This document shows, in pieces, positions 52,844 to 61,931 of a stretch of 64,000 nt of DNA. The stretch is from Flammeovirga pectinis (lineage in GTDB: Bacteria > Bacteroidota > Bacteroidia > Cytophagales > Flammeovirgaceae). A program made the translations under genes and the position numbers. The notes under the pieces were generated by a model. The model did not search any database and had not been told where the DNA came from. It saw only the letters and a program-made list of their open reading frames with translations. Location of the stretch: contig NZ_CP034562.1 in NCBI RefSeq assembly GCF_003970675.1, positions 1,984,001 to 2,048,000 of the forward strand. Direction: 5' to 3'. The first letter of the stretch is position 1. Every line of letters starts with the position of its first letter.

Positions 52844-54523
52844 TTATTTCTTGATAATTTTAAAGGTCTTCTGATATTTCCCTACATTCACCTTTACAAT
52901 ATACAACCCTCCTTTTATTGAGTTTGGCATCATAAAAGATGTCAAGAAATTACCACTTGTAGATGTTATCAGGTACTCGTTTTTAATTTCTTTTCCTTTA
53001 ATATCAAATACTTGGTAAGTAATTTTTTGATCTTCAGAAATTCCTTCAAAATAGACTTTACTTAATTCTCCATTCTCTACAAAGGTAGGATACACTGAAA
53101 CATTCAATTCTCCTTCATTTAAAGATGTTACAATTCCGTAATAGGCTACCGTTCCATCAAAATCGTACTGAGCCAATCTATAATATTTACTTTGTGATAT
53201 ATCTAAATATTCATAATCTAATTTCACATCACTATTTCCAGCTGCAGCTAAAGAATTAATGACTTGCCAATTTCTTTTATCATCAGATACTTCTATATCA
53301 AACCTCTCACTATTTTGTTCTGAAGCGGTTGTCCACTCTAAAAGAAAACCGTTTAATGTTTTTGTTCCTGTGAAAGAGATTAAGTTTACTGGGAGGTCTG
53401 GGGTAACAGTTGGTGAATAAGTTTTATCTAATGGGTTATTAATTGCTTCGCAAGTACCATATGTAGCACACGTATTTAGAACGGGATCCCCACTATTTGC
53501 TTCACATCTATTACCTTCTCCTTCGTAATCAATTATAATACCTCCATCTGATCCATCAGGGATTTCTATAGTTATTGTCTTTGAACAAGGTACATCGATT
53601 CCTTCATGTACAACCATTGTACCATCTAAATACCAATTTCCTCCACTTCCATCGTTAGTCAAAGACGATACTTGTCCAATTACTTCAAGTAACCCATTAC
53701 TAACAATATTTATATCCAATACATCTGCTATTAAGTCACCTTCTAATTTTGCATTACCTGTTGAACTTATATTTAAAGTAGAACCTGACCCACCTTGATC
53801 AAAATCAGATTCACCCTTAACATATAAATCACCATCAAGATTAATTGTCCCTGCACCGAAATCTAAACCACCTAAAATATTTAATTCCCCAGTAGAATTA
53901 ATATCTAATGTGATGTTATTGTTTAAAAATGCTGATCCAGAAATATTAACACTCCCAGAAATATCAACCTCAGCAGAAGATGAAATTATTAAACTCTCTG
54001 CATTGAATATTCCATTTTCACAAACTGTTAAATCTAGTGCGTTACTTGCAGTTAAAGTAGCATTTAAATTTAATTCACCACAAATTGTTAAAGATGTTGA
54101 ATTAGTATTTATTGTTAAATCATCTTCAATTGTAACTTGTGCTCCTTCTTCTATTGTAATTGAACTCTTTGCATCTACAGAAAAATTTGTAACATTCACT
54201 ACCCCACCATTTGATATAGTAAGTATTGATATCTCATTATTTGAGTCAAAGCTTAAATTTGGGTATGAAGATGCTAAATCAAAACCTATTTCTATCGTAT
54301 AACCACCCCAACCATTGTCGGCATTACCGTATTCAATAGTCGAATTATCTGGAGGTACGTTGCCACCTTCCCAATTTGAAGGAGTTTCCCAATCAGCAAG
54401 TGTTGCAAAGATAATATTTCTTGAAGGTCTATATGTCTGACCAAAAGAACTTATTGAGTAAAAAATCAATCCTATACAGAGTATCCTCCATAAAGCATTT
54501 GTATTGATTGTTAGAGCCTTCAT
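52844..54523 (-). CDS. T9SS-exported beta-helix-like protein, copy A
   Basis: The 559-residue protein has a signal peptide (residues ~1-28, ending SSFGQ), then ~300 residues of short repeating beta strands (ILTISNGGVVNVTNFSVDAKSSITIEEGAQVTIEDDL and many similar units) suggesting a right-handed beta-helix. A fibronectin-like region follows (LISFTGTKTLNGFLLEWTTASEQNSERFDIEVSDD), and the C-terminal ~80 residues form a type A sorting domain (VSVYPTF... YQVFDIKGKEI ... GGLYIVKVNVGKYQKTFKIIKK). The tail directs secretion through the T9SS and attachment to the cell surface. The C-terminal ~190 residues are closely like those of the gene at 57314. Confidence 0.86.
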   Translation of the reverse strand: MKALTINTNALWRILCIGLIFYSISSFGQTYRPSRNIIFATLADWETPSNWEGGNVPPDNSTIEYGNADNGWGGYTIEIGFDLASSYPNLSFDSNNEISILTISNGGVVNVTNFSVDAKSSITIEEGAQVTIEDDLTINTNSTSLTICGELNLNATLTASNALDLTVCENGIFNAESLIISSSAEVDISGSVNISGSAFLNNNITLDINSTGELNILGGLDFGAGTINLDGDLYVKGESDFDQGGSGSTLNISSTGNAKLEGDLIADVLDINIVSNGLLEVIGQVSSLTNDGSGGNWYLDGTMVVHEGIDVPCSKTITIEIPDGSDGGIIIDYEGEGNRCEANSGDPVLNTCATYGTCEAINNPLDKTYSPTVTPDLPVNLISFTGTKTLNGFLLEWTTASEQNSERFDIEVSDDKRNWQVINSLAAAGNSDVKLDYEYLDISQSKYYRLAQYDFDGTVAYYGIVTSLNEGELNVSVYPTFVENGELSKVYFEGISEDQKITYQVFDIKGKEIKNEYLITSTSGNFLTSFMMPNSIKGGLYIVKVNVGKYQKTFKIIKK

Positions 54524-54606
54524 TTAATTATTTAGCTGATAATATTATTGCACTGAGATTATTTATTTTTGAAATATAAAAAGATTAGCAGCTTTTAACA
54601 ACAAAA

Positions 54607-54642
54607 AAACTCCCTAATAACCATTTGATTATTAGAGAGTTT
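54607..54642 (-). terminator. Terminator of copA
   Basis: A 14-base stem with one mismatch (54607-54620 with 54629-54642) runs into a T-run on the minus strand, 25 bases past the copA stop. Confidence 0.75.
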
Positions 54643-54666
54643 AATTTTGTATACATACAACACTAC

Positions 54667-57198
54667 TCACAAGACAACCCTCTTTAATCTCATTGCATTT
54701 GTTATTACAGATACCGAACTAAAACTCATTGCTAATGTGGCTAACATCGGTGATAATAGAATTCCAAAAAATGGAAATAAGATACCAGCTGCAATAGGAA
54801 CACCAAGCACATTATAAAAGAACGCAAAAACTAAATTTTCTTTAATGTTCTTCATCACTTTAGTACTAAGCGTAAATGCTTTTAATAAATTTGATAAATC
54901 ACCTTTTAATAAAGTAATTTCTGCACTTTCTATCGCAACGTCAGTGCCGTTACCCATTGCTATACCAATATCAGCTTTTGTTAAAGCAGGTGCGTCATTA
55001 ATGCCATCCCCTGCCATAGCCACTTTAAATCCTTTGGATTGATACTTTTCGACAAATTTCAATTTATCTTCTGGTAAACATTCGGCTTTAAAGGTAGTGA
55101 TACCTACTTGATCGGCTACATAAGTAGCTGTTTCTACATTATCTCCTGTTAGCATAATCACTTCAATGTTTTTCTTTTGAAGTGACTCTATAGCTTCTTT
55201 ACTTTCCTTTTTAATTTGATCTGCTAAGGCAATAGCACCAATAACTTTATTATTATTGCTGACATAAACAGTAGTTATATTTTTCTTAAACTCTTTCTGA
55301 ACTTTACTTTTGATAGTGAACACATCAGCTTCACCCTCCATCATTTTAAGATTTCCAATTTTAACATTTCGATCTTTAATCACTCCATTAGAACCTTTAC
55401 CAATTTCATAAGAAAAATTAGTAGATTCTAGTAAGCTCAAACCTTTATTCTTGGCTTCTAAAACTATGGCCTTTGCAATTGGATGATCACTATTTTTATC
55501 TAACGAGGCTGCTAAACACAAAACATCATTAACAGTATAATTACCTGAAGCAATAACCTGATAAACAGTTGGTTTCCCTTCTGTAATAGTACCCGTTTTA
55601 TCAATCATCAAAACATTTACATCCCCTAAACCTTGGAGGGCTTCTGCATTTTTAATTAATATACCATTCTGTGCACCTTTTCCTGTTCCTACCATAATTG
55701 ACATTGGAGTTGCCAATCCTAAAGCACAAGGACAAGCTATTAATAACACTGCAACTGCATTTACCAAAGCATAAGTTGCGGCATCTTCGCCATTATATAA
55801 AAATAGCCAAAGTAAAAATGTAATAATAGATACACTTACAACAATTGGTACAAAATATTTTGCTATTTGATCTGCTAATTTTTGTATTGGAGCTCTAGAT
55901 CGGCTAGCATCATTCACCATTTCAATAATTTTTGACAATAATGTCTCTTTACCTACTTTAGTTGCTAGCATCAGAAAACTTCCATTGGTATTAATTGTAC
56001 CACTAGTTACTTTGTCACCTTTTTTCACTTCAACTGGAATCGGTTCCCCAGTTATCATTGCTGTATCAATAGTACCATGCCCGTCTATTAAAACACCATC
56101 TACTACAACCTTTTCTCCTGGTTTAATTCTAATTACATCATCTACTTTTATATGCTCAGCTGCTACTATAATTTCTTTATTCTCTTTTACAATTGTAGCT
56201 GTAGATGGTGTCCAATTAAGTAATGCTTTTAATGCTGAATTTGTCTGAGAATGTGCTCTTAATTCCATTAGCTGTCCTACCATTACTAATAATAAGATTA
56301 CACAAGTTGCTTCAAAATAGACATCTACGGCACCATTTTGTTTAAATTGACCTGGAAATACATTGGGGAAGAATAAAGCAAAAGTACTAAAAACAAAAGC
56401 TACTGTTGTTCCTATCCCTATTAATGTCCACATATTAAAATTTCTTGATACAATTGATGACCAAGCTCTTTTAAGAAAAACCCACCCAGTATAGAAAACC
56501 ATTGGAATGGTTAATACAAACTCTATTGCATTCCATGATGTTTGAGACATTAACCCTAACATTTCATGATGTAAAGCAGGAAATAGATGTCCTGCCATTG
56601 CTATAAATGCAACTGGAATAGTAAAGAAAAGACTTAACTTAAAACGTTTTGTCATATCCGTTAAAGCCTCATTTTGTTCTTCTTTATCTTGTTCCGTTAT
56701 TATGGGTTCTAATGGCATTCCACAAATTGGGCAATCGCCAGGTGTATCATATTCAATATCTGGATGCATTGAACAGGCGTATTTAACTGGTGTTTTTGCC
56801 TCTGGAATTTTCTCTAGAGGCATACCACAAATAGAACAATCACCCATTTGATCGTGTAGCAAATCACCTTCACATTGCATTGGGCAATAGTACTTACCCG
56901 CATTATCGGCTGTTACTTCAGGTTTATCATATTCAATTTCAGGAATATCGTGTAGTATTTTATCGGCATAATCTTTAGCATCAACCTCCTTTGCAGAAAG
57001 TTGTTCTTTCACCAAATACCCTTTTTCACTAATAATTTTATTTATACATTTCTGGCAAGCCCCTTCGGTTACTACCCTCAGAATATGCCCATCTTTTATT
57101 TCCCAATCTATAACTCTTGGATCTGCATCCAATAAAGGTTGCACTTTAGCTTCACAAGCTTTGCAACCTAATGTTGTATCTAAAACTAATTCTTTCAT
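54667..57198 (-). CDS. copA: Copper-translocating P-type ATPase with metal-binding N-terminus
   Basis: The 843-residue P1B ATPase exports Cu(I) from the cytosol. It has an HMA-like N-terminus (~1-70, with CKAC and CQKC), then two small heavy-metal-binding modules, YYCPMQCEGD...CSICGMPLE (~108-132) and YACSMHPDIEYDTPGDCPICGMPLE (~140-165). Eight membrane helices follow with CPC in LIACPCALGLATPMS (~487) and the phosphorylation motif DKTGT (~536). SDHPIAKA, and GDGINDAPALTKADIGIAMG near the C-terminus, complete the core. Family members without the extra modules are ~740-750. It is separated from cusBCA by a T9SS gene, but function and metal modules link them. Confidence 0.95.
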   Translation of the reverse strand: MKELVLDTTLGCKACEAKVQPLLDADPRVIDWEIKDGHILRVVTEGACQKCINKIISEKGYLVKEQLSAKEVDAKDYADKILHDIPEIEYDKPEVTADNAGKYYCPMQCEGDLLHDQMGDCSICGMPLEKIPEAKTPVKYACSMHPDIEYDTPGDCPICGMPLEPIITEQDKEEQNEALTDMTKRFKLSLFFTIPVAFIAMAGHLFPALHHEMLGLMSQTSWNAIEFVLTIPMVFYTGWVFLKRAWSSIVSRNFNMWTLIGIGTTVAFVFSTFALFFPNVFPGQFKQNGAVDVYFEATCVILLLVMVGQLMELRAHSQTNSALKALLNWTPSTATIVKENKEIIVAAEHIKVDDVIRIKPGEKVVVDGVLIDGHGTIDTAMITGEPIPVEVKKGDKVTSGTINTNGSFLMLATKVGKETLLSKIIEMVNDASRSRAPIQKLADQIAKYFVPIVVSVSIITFLLWLFLYNGEDAATYALVNAVAVLLIACPCALGLATPMSIMVGTGKGAQNGILIKNAEALQGLGDVNVLMIDKTGTITEGKPTVYQVIASGNYTVNDVLCLAASLDKNSDHPIAKAIVLEAKNKGLSLLESTNFSYEIGKGSNGVIKDRNVKIGNLKMMEGEADVFTIKSKVQKEFKKNITTVYVSNNNKVIGAIALADQIKKESKEAIESLQKKNIEVIMLTGDNVETATYVADQVGITTFKAECLPEDKLKFVEKYQSKGFKVAMAGDGINDAPALTKADIGIAMGNGTDVAIESAEITLLKGDLSNLLKAFTLSTKVMKNIKENLVFAFFYNVLGVPIAAGILFPFFGILLSPMLATLAMSFSSVSVITNAMRLKRVVL

Positions 57199-57313
57199 AA
57201 TTCTATTGAATTGTTTGTTGATACAAATAACAACATTAAAGTTGGTTTTTAATGTATACTATTATAGTTGAAATGTATATTTTTATTGAATATATGGAAG
57301 TGGTATAGTCTTC

Positions 57314-58753
57314 TTATTTTATTACAAAACGCATTGTTTTCGCTTCCTTACCATATCTAATCGTAATAAAGTACAAACCAGTATTTAAATCATTTTTAAT
57401 ATGATAAGATTGTAAAGAGTTACCCAATGATAGATCAAGAAATTGATTTTCTTCTACTATTTCTCCTTTCAAATTAACAATTGAATAACTTGAACTAGTA
57501 CCAAATTCTATACCTTCAAAATTGATATATAAATACTCTCCTCTACCTACAAAAGTTGGATATACATTACTTTTAAAATCTGTTTTTTGATTAAAAGTGA
57601 GCACACCAAAATATTCAACTTTACCATCAAAATCATACTGAGCTAACCTGTAATAAGCACTAGGTTTATTTGTATCATCAAATTCATATTCAACAGTAGA
57701 ATTACTATTTCCTTGAGCAAGTACAGAACCTATAACTGTCCAATCTTTTTTATTTGAAGAAACTTGTATATCAAATCGTTCACTATTTTGTTCTGACGCG
57801 GTTACCCACTCTAATTTCACACCTTCTTTTTCTTCTGTAAGTATAAATGATATTAAGTTGACGGGTAGATCTTCTGGATTTTCTGAATTTCCTATTATCG
57901 CTTCACAAAATAATTCACTGTTACATGACTGCGGTAATTGATCATTATTTGGATCACATTTAAGTTCTACGTCTAGGTCTACATAAACACCTCCTGTTGT
58001 CGTGTTTATATAAATTTCATCCTCTTCTCCTTCTCCAACATCCAAATGTAAATAACAATCAACTTTGATTCCTCTATGCACAATTAAAAAACCATTAATA
58101 TCCCACTCTGTATGTTGGCTCTCGTAACCCATGATATATTGTCCTTCAATTTCAAGTATTGCATCTTCTTCCACAACTAACATTACACCAGTAGTATTAA
58201 AATCACCTTCAAATTTTACCACTGCATCAGAATAAATATTTAAATACTGTTCTTTTGTAAAATTTACATTATTTAAAACAGTAAAACTGCCGTAAATATC
58301 AAATGTTACAAATGCCCATTTAATAGTAAGCTCTTCTTTAACTGTTAATGAAGCATTTTCTTCTATTTTAAGGGTAAATCTTATTTCGTTGTCAAGAATA
58401 TTATTTATTTCCACAATTGCCCCATTATTAAAATTCAAAACACTGAGATAACCAAGTGGCTGAAAGTATAATGAAGTTGAAATATCATTTTTTTCAAAAT
58501 CAAAATCAATTGTTATGATATTTGCATCAGAACCAGAACCAAATTGAATGATATCTTTTTCATCTTCATCATTATCTTTACCAGGATAATCATCCACATT
58601 CTGATTGGATTCATTTAACCAAGTATTTGCGTCAGTCCAATTCTCAGCTGTCAAGGTAACACCTGAGTTAAGTCTAAATGTTGCCCCTTCAATTAAAAAG
58701 CAATTTGTGAAAAATAAAATGATAGTACACAGTAGAGATATGTTGCAGTTCAT
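57314..58753 (-). CDS. T9SS-exported protein, copy B
   Basis: The 479-residue protein has a signal peptide (LLCTIILFFTNCFLIEG), a beta-strand-rich region (~30-260), and the same C-terminal block as the gene at 52844: PVNLISFILTEEKEGVKLEWVTASEQNSERFDIQVSSNKKDWTVIG, then YRLAQYDFDGKVEYFGVLTFN and a type A sorting tail (NLKGEIVEENQFL ... TGLYFITIRYGKEAKTMRFVIK). It is a shorter relative, a likely gene duplication. It lies between cusB and copA on the same strand. Cell-surface location is expected; ligand and role are unknown. Confidence 0.84.
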   Translation of the reverse strand: MNCNISLLCTIILFFTNCFLIEGATFRLNSGVTLTAENWTDANTWLNESNQNVDDYPGKDNDEDEKDIIQFGSGSDANIITIDFDFEKNDISTSLYFQPLGYLSVLNFNNGAIVEINNILDNEIRFTLKIEENASLTVKEELTIKWAFVTFDIYGSFTVLNNVNFTKEQYLNIYSDAVVKFEGDFNTTGVMLVVEEDAILEIEGQYIMGYESQHTEWDINGFLIVHRGIKVDCYLHLDVGEGEEDEIYINTTTGGVYVDLDVELKCDPNNDQLPQSCNSELFCEAIIGNSENPEDLPVNLISFILTEEKEGVKLEWVTASEQNSERFDIQVSSNKKDWTVIGSVLAQGNSNSTVEYEFDDTNKPSAYYRLAQYDFDGKVEYFGVLTFNQKTDFKSNVYPTFVGRGEYLYINFEGIEFGTSSSYSIVNLKGEIVEENQFLDLSLGNSLQSYHIKNDLNTGLYFITIRYGKEAKTMRFVIK

Positions 58754-58911
58754 ATTAAGTAAAGTTTAAGTATTTACTCAACATTAAAATAATGATTACA
58801 ATTTCACCCTATTCCATCTCATACAATATTACTTTATTAATACGTCATTTTTACTTACACACAATACTACTATTTGACTATCAATACTTTAAAGTACAAT
58901 AAATTACATAA

Positions 58912-58945
58912 TAATGCCCTAGTTAATTTCATAACTAGGGCATTA
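58912..58945 (-). terminator. Terminator of the cus operon
   Basis: A perfect 14-base stem (58912-58925 with 58932-58945) lies just past the cusB stop on the minus strand; the T-run is short. Confidence 0.7.
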
Positions 58946-58951
58946 AATATG

Positions 58952-60670
58952 TTATATTTCTTTTTTAATTTCCCCACATTTCAGCATCATATCACCATAA
59001 TAAGGGTTAAGAACCTCCTTTGTATTTGACAACCAAGATGCACCCATGTCGTCATTAGCCATTGGACAATACATTAGATAAACCTTCTCATTTTTAGATA
59101 ATCCAAATCGTTGAATCATATCAGATAACTCTTTTGATACTTGAACAAAAAACCTTCTCCGTGTATCAATATTGTCTGCTTTTACCATCTCATTTAAATT
59201 CATTTTGAGATTGGGAGATGTCTTCATCCAAAACATATGTGCATCACCTTGTAACATATGCATAGAAATTGTATTTAAACTTTTTTGTAAAGTGATTGTG
59301 AATTCTTCAGCACGTTTATCATCACTAGCAACAAAAGCATCTTTTACAAGTAAATAATTTTGATATACCTTCTTAAAGGATGCTGCAAATTGAGCACTCA
59401 CTTCATAAGTAGAAGTTGGTTCTGTTTCAACTCCAATCTTTTGACTTATCATACTTGGTTTACCTTTCAATTGGGCAGCAGCGTCTACAGTGTATGTACC
59501 TTGAGTTACCACCCTATCTCCATCTTTTAAACCTTTTTTGATTATATAAGAATTGGTTAATTCTGCCCCAAGAACAACCTCTTTCATTTCAAATGTTGGT
59601 GTATCTACGTTAGGAACTTTAACATATACAACAGAGCGTGGACCAGTCCACATTACAGAAGACTTAGGGACTACAATCACTTCATTATTAACAGGTAGTT
59701 CTGCCTGAATTTTTCCATTTACAAACATTTCAGGCTTTAATTTATGCTCTCTATTTACTACATTTCCTCTTACAGAAGCAACTCTTGTTTTAGGGTTAAT
59801 AAACGGATCTATAAATGATACTTTTGTGGTGAATGTTTCGCCAGGATAAGATGTAACAGTAAATGAAATCTGATCGCCAACTTTAACCCAAGCCAGATCA
59901 CTTTCATACGCATCAAATTTGACCCAAAGTCTAGATAAATCTGCCACTTCATAAAGAATTTTGCCTTGCATTACATGGTCACCTTCTAACACATTTAGTT
60001 GTGTAATTACGCCACTAATATCTGCTCTTATATCAAAAACTGTTTTTACTTTTCCAGATTTGTCAATTTCTCGAATCTGCTTTTCAGATAACTTCCAAAG
60101 CCTTAATTTTTCGATTGCAGAACGCAGTAATTGAGGGTTAGAATCCTTTACTTTTTTAGCTTCAAAATACTCCCTTTGTGCAGTAACCAATTGTGGTGAA
60201 TAAAGAGTTGCTAACTTCTGACCTTTTTTTATTTTTTCTCCAATATAGTTCACATAGCTTTTTTCAATTCTACCTGCAATATGCGATGCTTGTGCATACG
60301 TTCTTCGTTCATCTACCGCTATTTTACCTTGCATTTGTAAAACTTTTTTAGGTGATGATTTCAAAACGCTAGTAGTTTGAATGTTCGCTAAAGCTGTAGC
60401 AGATTTCGATAAAGTAATATGATTTACATCTACACTCGTATCACCTGATTCTGGAATTAGCTTCATTCCACATAAAGGGCAATTTCCTGGATCCTTTTGA
60501 TGAATTTGAGGATGCATTGAACAGGTATAAAATGTACCTTCTGTATGTTCATGATGTGTTGAAGACATTTCTTCTGAAGTACTTTCACCTCCAAAAAACA
60601 ACCAACCCATAAAAACGCCTACTACAAATACGATAACTAATGTTCCGTATGATTTTATATATTTTTCCAT
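58952..60670 (-). CDS. cusB: Copper/silver efflux RND periplasmic adaptor
   Basis: The 572-residue adaptor links the inner membrane pump to the outer membrane channel. It has one N-terminal anchor (LVIVFVVGVFMGWLFFG), then a heavy-metal-binding module FYTCSMHPQIHQKDPGNCPLCGMKLIP (~47-73), a paired coiled coil and lipoyl-like region (SHIAGRIEKSYVNYIGEKIKKGQKLATLYSP), the beta-barrel and membrane-proximal domains, and a DUF3347-type C-terminal extension (~430-560). The CxxH...CPxCGM module recurs in CopA. It is the last gene of the leftward cusA-tolC-cusB operon, 12 bases after the TolC-like gene. Confidence 0.92.
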   Translation of the reverse strand: MEKYIKSYGTLVIVFVVGVFMGWLFFGGESTSEEMSSTHHEHTEGTFYTCSMHPQIHQKDPGNCPLCGMKLIPESGDTSVDVNHITLSKSATALANIQTTSVLKSSPKKVLQMQGKIAVDERRTYAQASHIAGRIEKSYVNYIGEKIKKGQKLATLYSPQLVTAQREYFEAKKVKDSNPQLLRSAIEKLRLWKLSEKQIREIDKSGKVKTVFDIRADISGVITQLNVLEGDHVMQGKILYEVADLSRLWVKFDAYESDLAWVKVGDQISFTVTSYPGETFTTKVSFIDPFINPKTRVASVRGNVVNREHKLKPEMFVNGKIQAELPVNNEVIVVPKSSVMWTGPRSVVYVKVPNVDTPTFEMKEVVLGAELTNSYIIKKGLKDGDRVVTQGTYTVDAAAQLKGKPSMISQKIGVETEPTSTYEVSAQFAASFKKVYQNYLLVKDAFVASDDKRAEEFTITLQKSLNTISMHMLQGDAHMFWMKTSPNLKMNLNEMVKADNIDTRRRFFVQVSKELSDMIQRFGLSKNEKVYLMYCPMANDDMGASWLSNTKEVLNPYYGDMMLKCGEIKKEI

Positions 60671-60682
60671 GATTATTTAATC

Positions 60683-61915
60683 TTATAATCCTGTGATGTA
60701 ATTTATTTTTGCCAAAGCTTCTAGTTCTGTTGCTTTGCTATTATGTTGTCTAAACTGAAAACCTAACTTTTGTAATTGCAAACGAAGTAATTCTACAAAA
60801 GCATTTCCCTGACTATTTGCAACTGAGTAGGCTTCTTGTTGAATCTGAATTGCCTGATCTATTTGAATCAATTGTTTTGAGATGAGTTCAAATTCTCTTT
60901 TAGCATCATCATACTGATTCTGTGCCGTTAAATATTCAATTTGTAATTGTTGTTTAGTGTCCTCCTTCCGTAATGCTACTTCTTGATTACTTAAACGAAG
61001 CTGTTCTTGTTTACCAGAATATTTTTTAGCGTTAAAAAGTGGGATGGAAAGACCAACCATAGGCATAATTGCATTCTTACCACTGTTGTCTGAAGAAACA
61101 CCTTGGACAGTACCCAAAATACTATAATCAACAGATAATTTAATTTGTGGAGCAGAAGACTTTTGAACCGCTTTAATCTCTTCCGAATACATATTCTGCA
61201 TCGCTTCTAAAGACTTCAACATTGGGTTTTCATCAATAGAGGCCTCTTCTTTAAAGAAACTGATACTATCCACTAATACTACAGATTCGATATCTTTATT
61301 AAGTAATAAATAAAAATTCTGATGTAAAAGGAGACTATCTTGCTGGAGTGTTTTTACTTTATTTTTGGCTTCTTCAATCTCCATCTGAACCCTTAAAATA
61401 TCTACCATAGAACCTTTTGAATTCTCATATTGAGTATATGCAACAGACTCAAAAGAATTTAAGATTGCCACATTTTCTGATGCAGACACCAAATCTTTTG
61501 AATTCTGAAGAAGCTTAAAATAAAGAGCTCGAACTTTGTATTTAACAACATTCTCTGTTCCTTTTTTGTCTGCTTCAGCAATGGCTACTTTCTGGTTGAC
61601 AACTTCATATTTTTGATTTCTTGTTCCAAACCAAGGAAACATCACTCCTGCAGATACTTTATGGTTAATAGGCCCATTTTTAGTCTCAATAGGCATTGCT
61701 CCATAACCATACATTACATCAAAACTAGAAATACCTTCTCCTTGTATTTCTTTTTTTCCTGCTGCTTGAACTTGTATATTTTGAGCCGCTGCTTGAACAC
61801 CAAAATGATTTTCTAAAGCAATTGAAATATATTGATCTAAATATGAATTTTGTGCTTGTGTAGTCATAATCGAAATCATGAATACTGCAATTGATATATA
61901 ATTTATTTTTTTCAT
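60683..61915 (-). CDS. TolC-family outer membrane efflux protein
   Basis: The 410-residue protein has a signal peptide (INYISIAVFMISIMTTQAQ) and the paired long helices of TolC/OprM: ENHFGVQAAAQNIQVQAAGKKE, a repeat later in the sequence (DTKQQLQIEYLTAQNQYDDAKREFELISKQ), and Pro/Gly turns between them. It forms the outer membrane exit duct for the CusBA pump, fitting its place between cusA and cusB. CusC-type proteins elsewhere carry a lipid anchor; here none is visible. Spacing to both neighbours is under 20 bases. Confidence 0.9.
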   Translation of the reverse strand: MKKINYISIAVFMISIMTTQAQNSYLDQYISIALENHFGVQAAAQNIQVQAAGKKEIQGEGISSFDVMYGYGAMPIETKNGPINHKVSAGVMFPWFGTRNQKYEVVNQKVAIAEADKKGTENVVKYKVRALYFKLLQNSKDLVSASENVAILNSFESVAYTQYENSKGSMVDILRVQMEIEEAKNKVKTLQQDSLLLHQNFYLLLNKDIESVVLVDSISFFKEEASIDENPMLKSLEAMQNMYSEEIKAVQKSSAPQIKLSVDYSILGTVQGVSSDNSGKNAIMPMVGLSIPLFNAKKYSGKQEQLRLSNQEVALRKEDTKQQLQIEYLTAQNQYDDAKREFELISKQLIQIDQAIQIQQEAYSVANSQGNAFVELLRLQLQKLGFQFRQHNSKATELEALAKINYITGL

Positions 61916-61931
61916 TTTACATCAATTTATA

